19,059 nucleotides of DNA, from positions 33,840 to 52,898 of the forward strand of contig MGPL01000029.1 of the NCBI GenBank assembly GCA_001797415.1, written 5' to 3'. Made by a program: the position numbers and the translations under genes. Below are positions 14,462-19,059 of this stretch, in pieces. Under the pieces are notes generated by a model. The model saw only the letters and a list, made by a program, of their open reading frames with translations, made no database searches and was not told the DNA's origin. The first letter of the stretch is position 1. The number at the start of each line of letters is the position of its first letter. The DNA comes from Deltaproteobacteria bacterium GWA2_55_10. Its GTDB lineage: Bacteria; Desulfobacterota; GWC2-55-46.

Positions 14462-14887
14462 GTGAACGGATTATCCAGGTACCAGAATACGCAGGTCCTT
14501 ACCGCAGACAAGGTGAGGCTGGTCATAATGCTCTATGACGGGATACTGCGCTTCAACAAGCTCGCCCAGAAGGCCATAGCCGAGGCTGACATAAAGAGCA
14601 GAGGAGTGAACCTCAACAGGTCGCTCGAGATAGTCGGAGAGCTTGCTAACTCGCTCAACATGGAAGAGGGCGGAGAGATAGCGGCAAACCTGGCGAGGCT
14701 CTACGATTTCTGCTCCATGAGCCTTACGGAAGCAAACATGACGAACGACACCAGCAGGATAGAGGCCGTGAACAAGGTCGTCTCGGAGCTCAAGAGCGGC
14801 TGGGAAGCGATATCGATCGAGGGGCTCAAGCAGCCTTCCGAGCAGGCAGCGCCCGACGCCTCAAGGAGCATAAGCTGTGGCGCATAG
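14462..14887 (+). CDS. fliS: Flagellin export chaperone FliS
   Basis: This 141-residue protein has the FliS hallmark YQNTQVLTADKVRLVIMLYDG near its start (Tyr7 onward), followed by four predicted helices. FliS binds the flagellin C-terminus in the cytoplasm and prevents premature polymerisation. The GTG start at 14462 is supported by the G-rich GGGGGG tract just upstream, the overlap context with the fliD stop, and the family's fixed N-terminus. It overlaps the next gene by 11 bases. The C-terminal tail (PSEQAAPDASRS) is low in conservation. Confidence 0.94.
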   Translation: MNGLSRYQNTQVLTADKVRLVIMLYDGILRFNKLAQKAIAEADIKSRGVNLNRSLEIVGELANSLNMEEGGEIAANLARLYDFCSMSLTEANMTNDTSRIEAVNKVVSELKSGWEAISIEGLKQPSEQAAPDASRSISCGA

Positions 14888-15212
14888 CCCGGAAGCGTGC
14901 AGGGAAAAGCTTAATAGACTCCATGAGATATCTGTCCTACAGGGGCGTCTTATAAGGGAAAAGAGGATTGAAGAGCTGCTTGCCTGCCAGGCTGAGAGGG
15001 AAGCGCTTTTTTCGACCATCGACCTTGCAGGCTCTTCTCCCGACCCCTCGCTCAGGGAACTTGCAGAAAAGATTACTGAAAGCGACAGACGCCTTATGGA
15101 CCAGACCAGGGCCGTTATGGAAGGCATGTCGTCGAAGCTCAATCACCTCAAGGCTGGCCAGAACGCGCTCAGGGCTTACGGCTCGCCGTCTGAGAAGCGC
15201 ACGATAGGCTGA
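14877..15212 (+). CDS. FliT/FlgN-like small helical flagellar chaperone
   Basis: This 111-residue helical protein starts at GTG 14877, inside the fliS end. The leading helix (REKLNRLHEISVLQGRLI) and the segment RIEELLACQAEREALF resemble FliT and FlgN-type chaperones in length, coiled-coil character and position after fliS. FliT binds FliD before export. Identity rests on context and general pattern, as this family is poorly conserved. No Cys-rich, signal or membrane features are seen. Its stop lies inside a stem-loop (15190-15225). Confidence 0.72.
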   Translation: MAHSPEACREKLNRLHEISVLQGRLIREKRIEELLACQAEREALFSTIDLAGSSPDPSLRELAEKITESDRRLMDQTRAVMEGMSSKLNHLKAGQNALRAYGSPSEKRTIG

Positions 15213-15225
15213 GAGCGCTTTTCAG
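15190..15225 (+). terminator. Stem-loop across the FliT-like stop codon
   Basis: CTGAGAAGCGC (15190-15200) pairs with GCGCTTTTCAG (15215-15225): 11 pairs with one G-T, and a 14-base loop that includes the stop TGA. A short T-rich stretch (CATTTCC, later TTTTTT at 15241-15246) follows but not immediately. It may be a weak terminator or 3' stabiliser at the end of the filament operon. Confidence 0.4.
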
Positions 15226-15277
15226 CATTTCCTCCCTTACTTTTTTCAAACAATCCCGGCAAAATAGCCAAAAAAAC

Positions 15278-15305
15278 TCAAGTTCGGCCTTGTCTCCGAC
15301 GATAA
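15278..15305 (+). promoter_or_regulatory. Sigma-28-like promoter of the regulatory operon
   Basis: TCAAGTTC (15278-15285) and GACGATAA (15298-15305) match the sigma-28 elements at 6/8 and 7/8 positions, but with a 12-base instead of 11-base spacer. The -35 shares TCAAGTT with the flagellin promoter. It sits in a gene-free gap before the 60-residue gene. The expected leader is about 30 nt. Confidence 0.6.
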
Positions 15306-15340
15306 GGAGATGTCAGTAAATCCGGGGAGGGGGGCTTCCC

Positions 15341-15523
15341 ATGTTCAAAGTCGAACGGACCGCCGCAGCGCAGGGATTCCAGAGTATAGAGAGGCCGAAG
15401 GCAAAGGAGCCTGATACCGAGGCGCGAAAGACCGATACGGTGCATATCTCCGAAGAGGGTAAAAGAAAGCATGTCTTCGGCCACATAATGGCGTCAATAT
15501 CCGAGACGGGCAAAAAGGAATAG
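15341..15523 (+). CDS. Small protein with FlgM-like DxVxIS motif
   Basis: This 60-residue basic protein has a strong purine-rich ribosome site (GGGGAGGGGGG, 15324-15334) 6 bases before its ATG. The sequence TDTVHISEEGKRK (about residues 31-43) resembles the DxVxISxEA motif near the N-terminus of FlgM and of several flagellar proteins. The sigma-28-binding C-terminal half of FlgM is absent. It follows a sigma-28-like promoter and leads an operon with signalling genes. It may be a truncated FlgM-type factor, a secreted small flagellar protein, or unrelated. I cannot assign a function. Confidence 0.65.
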   Translation: MFKVERTAAAQGFQSIERPKAKEPDTEARKTDTVHISEEGKRKHVFGHIMASISETGKKE

Positions 15524-15555
15524 AGGCATCGGCCGGAATTTGAACGGTCCGGGAT

Positions 15556-16161
15556 ATGAAGATGGCAGACGAAAAGATCAAGATACTCATAACGGACGAC
15601 GACCTCGATCTCAGGGAGCTCCTTACCGAAGCGGTAAAGAGCTGGGGATACGAGGTCTCTATCGCGAAGAACGGCGACGAGGCCCTCCGTAAACTGAGGA
15701 TGGACCGCTTCCACATGGTCATAACCGACCTCATGATGCCGGGCATGGACGGGCTCGCGCTCCTGCAGAAGATAAGGGAGCTCGACAAGGACATACTCGT
15801 CATCATCATAACGGGCTATGCCACCATAGAGACGGCCGTTCGCGCGATCGAGAACGGGGCATACGATTACATCGCCAAACCTTTCAGGCTCGACGAGCTT
15901 ATGATAGTCATCAAGAACGCCTGCGAGAGGCTCAGGCTCATGATCCAGAACAGGGCCCTTCTCGACGAGTTGAGGAGCGCCTACGGAGAGATAGCAGTCC
16001 TCAAGAAGGCCCTCAACGGAGGACTTCCGCCCGCGGACGCTGAGGACAGAGAGCCTGACGACGGCGCGGAGGCGATGAAAGAGGGGGTAAACCCGCTCCG
16101 GCACCAGGAGTACCTGAAGGAAGCTGACAGGTTCTCCAGAAAACCCCTCCAGAAGACATAA
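15556..16161 (+). CDS. Receiver-only response regulator with helical tail
   Basis: This 201-residue protein has a complete REC domain. The acidic cluster is at Asp14-16, the phosphoacceptor is Asp58 in VITDLMMPGMDG, the switch Thr86 is in IIITGYAT, and Lys108 is in AKPF. After residue 125 no DNA-binding or enzymatic output domain appears. There is a helical stretch (ALLDELRSAYGEIAVLKKAL) and a charged, Pro-containing tail. ATG 15556 is used; ATG 15562 would drop two residues. It probably works through protein-protein interaction, for example with the HD-GYP regulator 13 bases downstream. No histidine kinase lies in the window. Confidence 0.9.
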   Translation: MKMADEKIKILITDDDLDLRELLTEAVKSWGYEVSIAKNGDEALRKLRMDRFHMVITDLMMPGMDGLALLQKIRELDKDILVIIITGYATIETAVRAIENGAYDYIAKPFRLDELMIVIKNACERLRLMIQNRALLDELRSAYGEIAVLKKALNGGLPPADAEDREPDDGAEAMKEGVNPLRHQEYLKEADRFSRKPLQKT

Positions 16162-16174
16162 CAGGAGAGCATAT

Positions 16175-17698
16175 TTGCAGTCAGCAGCGACTGTTTTGCC
16201 AATAGAGCAGTTGAGAATACTGCTTGTCGACGACGACGATAACGTCAGGGACGCCCTTGCCGAGATACTCTCGAGAAGGGGCTGGAAAGTCACCGGACGC
16301 GGCAGCGCCGAGGACGCCATTGACACGCTCAGGCACGAGCACTTCGATGTGGTGCTCGCGGACATAAACATGCCTGGCATGACCGGCATGGATTTCCTCC
16401 ACCTCGCGAAGGAATCGGCGCCCGACGTCCCTGTTATAATGATAACCGGATACCCGTCCATCGACCTCGCGGTAGAGGCCATAAAGTTCGGGGCAGTGGA
16501 CTTTCTGCCGAAGCCTTTCAAGGCCGAGGAGCTTGAGATAATGGTAAGGAAGGCTGCCCGGAGCGCCAGTCCGTCATCCAGGCCCGGAGACAAGACGAGG
16601 GCCATAGGGACGCTTCCGGAGCTTGCAAGGAGGAGGCTCGAGGACAAGATAAAGGAGCTCTCGATACTCCATACGATAAGCGAGTCCCTGGACGATGTTT
16701 CGGAGAAAGAGGACATCTTCCGCAAGACGATGGACATAGCCCAGATAATCACCGACTCGGAGCGGGCCTTTGTGCTCGTGGCCGAGCAGGAAAAAGGCGA
16801 GCTTGTGGTAAGGGGCGCTTCGGGCTACGAAGGCGCTGACGTCGTAGGCACGAATTTCAGCCTCAAGTCAGAGCCCTTCAAACAGGTGCTCTCGAATAAG
16901 TGCTACACATATCTGATGATCGAGCCGGGCACGCTCGGCCCGCTTATCCAGGGCCCCGGCTCCACGCCGGTGCTGCTCGCGCCGCTCAATATAAACAGGG
17001 AGGTCGTCGTAATACTCGGGCTTGCCGGCAAGCCGGGAGCCGCCGAGATAACGAACGACGCGCTGACGCTTCTGCTTAACCTTACGGCAAAGGCGGCCTT
17101 GAAGCTCGAGAACATCGCTCTCTCCGAGAACATATTCCTGAGCATCATAGGCGCCTTGAATTCACTCCTCAACGCGCTCGACGCGAGGGACACCTACACG
17201 AAGGACCATTCGCACAGGGTCACGCAGTACGCCGTGCAGATAGCGCGCGCCATGCACTGCCCGCAGGACGTTCTCGATTCCATCAGTTTTGCAGGGCCGC
17301 TCCACGACATCGGCAAGATCGGCGTAAGGGACGAGATACTCCTCAAGAAGGGCAACTTCACCCTGGAAGAACGCGAGATAATGAAGAGCCACGTCGTGAG
17401 GGGCGAGGAGATACTGAGGCCCTTGAACCTTCTCAACTCGGAAAGGTCAGTAGTGCTCTATCATCACGAGAGATGGGACGGCCAGGGCTACCCGAGGGGC
17501 CTGGCCGGTTGTGAGATACCGCTGGTCGCCAGAATATTCAGCGTAGCCGATACCTTTGACGCCATGACTTCGACGAGGCCGTACAGGCAGGCGCTGGGGC
17601 TTGACGTGGCCAGGGAAGAGATTGTAAGATGCAGGGGGTCGCAGTTCGACCCCGAAGTGGTCGACGCCTTTCTTGACAGCGATATAATGAAAGGATAG
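16175..17698 (+). CDS. REC-GAF-HD-GYP response regulator, c-di-GMP phosphodiesterase
   Basis: This 507-residue protein starts at TTG 16175, 5 bases after AGGAGAG. The REC domain (about residues 12-125) has Asp20-21, phosphoacceptor Asp63, Thr91 and Lys113. A linker helix and GAF-like domain (about 165-310) follow. The HD-GYP domain (about 330-507) is intact: HDIGK (His377, Asp378, Lys381), His406, the His430-His431 pair, GYP (438-440) and Asp459. It should hydrolyse c-di-GMP to GMP or pGpG in the cytoplasm, which favours motility. GAF could sense a small ligand; none is predictable. It lies between a receiver protein and a PilZ protein in one operon. Confidence 0.94.
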   Translation: MQSAATVLPIEQLRILLVDDDDNVRDALAEILSRRGWKVTGRGSAEDAIDTLRHEHFDVVLADINMPGMTGMDFLHLAKESAPDVPVIMITGYPSIDLAVEAIKFGAVDFLPKPFKAEELEIMVRKAARSASPSSRPGDKTRAIGTLPELARRRLEDKIKELSILHTISESLDDVSEKEDIFRKTMDIAQIITDSERAFVLVAEQEKGELVVRGASGYEGADVVGTNFSLKSEPFKQVLSNKCYTYLMIEPGTLGPLIQGPGSTPVLLAPLNINREVVVILGLAGKPGAAEITNDALTLLLNLTAKAALKLENIALSENIFLSIIGALNSLLNALDARDTYTKDHSHRVTQYAVQIARAMHCPQDVLDSISFAGPLHDIGKIGVRDEILLKKGNFTLEEREIMKSHVVRGEEILRPLNLLNSERSVVLYHHERWDGQGYPRGLAGCEIPLVARIFSVADTFDAMTSTRPYRQALGLDVAREEIVRCRGSQFDPEVVDAFLDSDIMKG

Positions 17699-17703
17699 GG
17701 TTT

Positions 17704-18225
17704 ATGGAAGAGAACTCTCAGGAACTCAGGCGCGAATACGTAAGGACCAACGACGTGATACCGGTCTATTACGAGGCCGACAAGGGCGACGGCGAGGAGT
17801 CCAGGTCCGTTATGGACTGGGAGCTCCTGTTCGACGATATAGAGCCGAAGCCCGAAGAGAACCCGAAGCTCTATGAGCTTCTTTTCGACATAAACCAGAA
17901 GCTCAACATACTCATCAACCATGTCTCTGAGAAGAACGGCTTCAATATACCCGAAGCGAGGGAAGTCAATATCAGCGGCGGCGGCCTCCGTTTCCTTTCG
18001 AACGACAAGTTCGAGTCAGGCGACAGGCTGGTGTTGAAGACCTTCCTGCCTACCTATGCCCATGTCATAAGGCTCAGGTGCGAGGTAGTAAGGTGCGAGC
18101 CGGGCGGCAAGGGCTATGAAGTCGCGGTCAAGTACACGGACCTCGACGAGACCACCAGGGATAAGATCATAAAGTACATATTCGCCCGGCAGAGAAAGCT
18201 CCTGAGGACGGAGAAGAAACCTTGA
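17704..18225 (+). CDS. PilZ domain c-di-GMP receptor with helical insertion
   Basis: This 173-residue protein has the RxxxR motif at its N-terminus (Arg10-EYV-Arg14) and the NxSxxG motif at NISGGG (Asn89-Gly94); both bind c-di-GMP in PilZ proteins. Between them lie about 75 residues with a predicted amphipathic helix, LYELLFDINQKLNILINHV (about 57-75). Ordinary PilZ domains have about 25-30 residues there. This recalls the tetrameric PilZ subtype with a heptad-repeat helix inserted. It starts 5 bases after the HD-GYP stop and ends before a strong terminator. It would read out the c-di-GMP pool set by its neighbour, perhaps acting on the motor. The Asn for Asp in (D/N)xSxxG is tolerated. Confidence 0.88.
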   Translation: MEENSQELRREYVRTNDVIPVYYEADKGDGEESRSVMDWELLFDDIEPKPEENPKLYELLFDINQKLNILINHVSEKNGFNIPEAREVNISGGGLRFLSNDKFESGDRLVLKTFLPTYAHVIRLRCEVVRCEPGGKGYEVAVKYTDLDETTRDKIIKYIFARQRKLLRTEKKP

Positions 18226-18236
18226 AAAACTGAAGC

Positions 18237-18269
18237 AAAGGCCCGGGCATGATAAGCCCGGGCCTTTTT
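18237..18269 (+). terminator. Intrinsic terminator after the PilZ gene
   Basis: AAAGGCCCGGGC (18237-18248) pairs perfectly with GCCCGGGCCTTT (18256-18267) around an ATGATAA loop. The 9-bp GC core is followed by TTTTTGTTTT. This is a textbook intrinsic terminator 11 bases after the PilZ stop, closing the regulatory operon. Confidence 0.95.
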
Positions 18270-18291
18270 GTTTTCGGCAAAAGCAATTGTC

Positions 18292-18320
18292 TTGTCTTGG
18301 GCGCATCCAGCCTTTATAAT
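18292..18320 (+). promoter_or_regulatory. Sigma-70 promoter of tilS
   Basis: The -35 TTGTCT (18292-18297, 4/6 match) and perfect -10 TATAAT (18315-18320) are spaced by 17 bases. Initiation 7-9 bases after the -10 box falls at about 18327-18329, only 2-4 bases before the tilS ATG. Confidence 0.7.
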
Positions 18321-18330
18321 CATTTCTGAT

Positions 18331-19059
18331 ATGGATATTATCCGGCGAATCAAAGAAACTATACGCAGGCACGGGCTTTTGTCCAGGGGAGATACAGTCG
18401 TTGCGGCGGTCTCTGGCGGAGCGGATTCCATCGTTATGCTCCACGCCCTTGCCTCGCTTCAGAAGGAGTATTCCCTCAAGATCATAGTGGCGCACCTCGA
18501 CCACGGCCTCAGAGGCGCTGAGTCGAGGAGGGACTTTCTATTCGTGAAGGGCCGGGCAACAGCCCTGGGACTTCCTTTCGAGGGCAGGAAGCTCGGAAAG
18601 GGCGAGCTGAAAGGGCGTGGCCGTTCGACCCAGGAGGCGGCGAGGGATGTGCGCTACGAGTTCCTCGATAGCGTGGCTGAAAAGCACGGGGCCAAACGCA
18701 TAGCCCTGGGCCACACCCGAGACGACCAGGCTGAGACCGTCATCATGCGCCTTATCAAAGGATCATCGCTCTCCGGCCTCACAGGGATCCCGCCCAAGAG
18801 GGGCAGGTATGTGAGGCCCCTTATATATGTGAGCAGGGCCGGGATCGAAGCGTACGCAAAGGCCCACGGCCTCGATTTTGTCATTGACTCGACCAACCTC
18901 GAGAAAAAATACCTGAGGAACCGGATAAGGCTCGATCTCATACCGGCGCTGAAGGAGTTCAATCCGAACATAATAGAGACGATAGCCCGGACGGCGGCTG
19001 TGCTCTCAGGGGACGACGATTTCCTCGAAGCCGCTTCTCAGAGGGCTTTTGATTCGTCC
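18331..19059 (+). CDS. tilS: tRNA(Ile)-lysidine synthetase, 3'-truncated
   Basis: The frame is open to the window end (243 codons visible; full TilS is about 430-480). The PP-loop SGGADS is at residues 28-33, followed by AHLDHGLRG, LGHTRDDQAET and STNLEKKYLRNRIR, all typical of TilS. The enzyme uses ATP and lysine to convert C34 of the CAU anticodon of tRNA-Ile to lysidine, so AUA is read as Ile. This function is notable here because AUA is frequent in these genes. The ATG at 18331 gives the usual short leader before the PP-loop. No Shine-Dalgarno sequence precedes it, fitting a leaderless transcript. Arg codons include many CGN, unlike flagellin. Confidence 0.96.
   Translation, partial: MDIIRRIKETIRRHGLLSRGDTVVAAVSGGADSIVMLHALASLQKEYSLKIIVAHLDHGLRGAESRRDFLFVKGRATALGLPFEGRKLGKGELKGRGRSTQEAARDVRYEFLDSVAEKHGAKRIALGHTRDDQAETVIMRLIKGSSLSGLTGIPPKRGRYVRPLIYVSRAGIEAYAKAHGLDFVIDSTNLEKKYLRNRIRLDLIPALKEFNPNIIETIARTAAVLSGDDDFLEAASQRAFDSS

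Noticed and set aside
15313..16752. A 479-codon open frame on the minus strand
   Set aside because: It lies opposite two genes with intact REC motifs, has no recognisable domain, is low-complexity Ser/Leu-rich, and arises from the codon bias of the + strand genes.
1..19059. CRISPR arrays, insertion sequences, tRNA or rRNA genes, prophage
   Set aside because: No repeat-spacer pattern, transposase, terminal inverted repeats or RNA gene sequence was seen on either strand.

Overview
The window looks like chromosomal DNA of a motile, flagellated Gram-negative-type bacterium, probably an uncultured deltaproteobacterial or Nitrospirota-like lineage. This is inferred from moderately high GC, flagellar gene order, sigma-28 promoters, HD-GYP and PilZ signalling, and a strong preference for AGG (Arg) and ATA (Ile) codons. 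Taxonomy cannot be fixed from the sequence alone. Every gene is on the + strand, and no stretch longer than about 175 bases lacks a gene.

Region 1 (1-11045) is a tightly packed sugar-modification operon, with most junctions overlapping or abutting. Its order is: a truncated GSA-type class III aminotransferase, a Gfo/Idh/MocA oxidoreductase, a PseG/SpsG-like nucleotide-sugar hydrolase, two class I methyltransferases, an SDR dehydrogenase, an ATP-grasp ligase, an IolB-type cupin isomerase, a GH57-type glycoside hydrolase, and a Maf/DUF115 flagellin glycosyltransferase. Maf next to flagellin suggests the operon makes and attaches a flagellin glycan. IolB and GH57 homologues are unexpected partners in such a pathway and are the best candidates for undescribed biochemistry here. 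An unrecognised 200-residue protein (11069-11671) follows.

Region 2 (11672-15212) is the filament module: a compact flagellin, FlaG, FliD cap, FliS chaperone and a FliT/FlgN-like small protein. Flagellin is preceded by a near-consensus sigma-28 promoter and a leader of about 130 nt. The leader carries a hairpin with an exact CARGGATG CsrA-type motif a short distance before the Shine-Dalgarno sequence, which suggests CsrA translational control. Two overlapping hairpins sit between flagellin and flaG.

Region 3 (15213-18269) starts with a second sigma-28-like promoter. It then has a 60-residue protein with a FlgM-like DxVxIS motif, a receiver-only response regulator, a REC-GAF-HD-GYP c-di-GMP phosphodiesterase, and a PilZ protein with a helical insertion, ending in a strong intrinsic terminator. 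This suggests late-class flagellar expression of c-di-GMP degradation and sensing.

Region 4 (18270-19059) is the start of tilS (tRNA-Ile lysidine synthetase). It has its own sigma-70 promoter, placed so close to the ATG that the transcript is probably leaderless.
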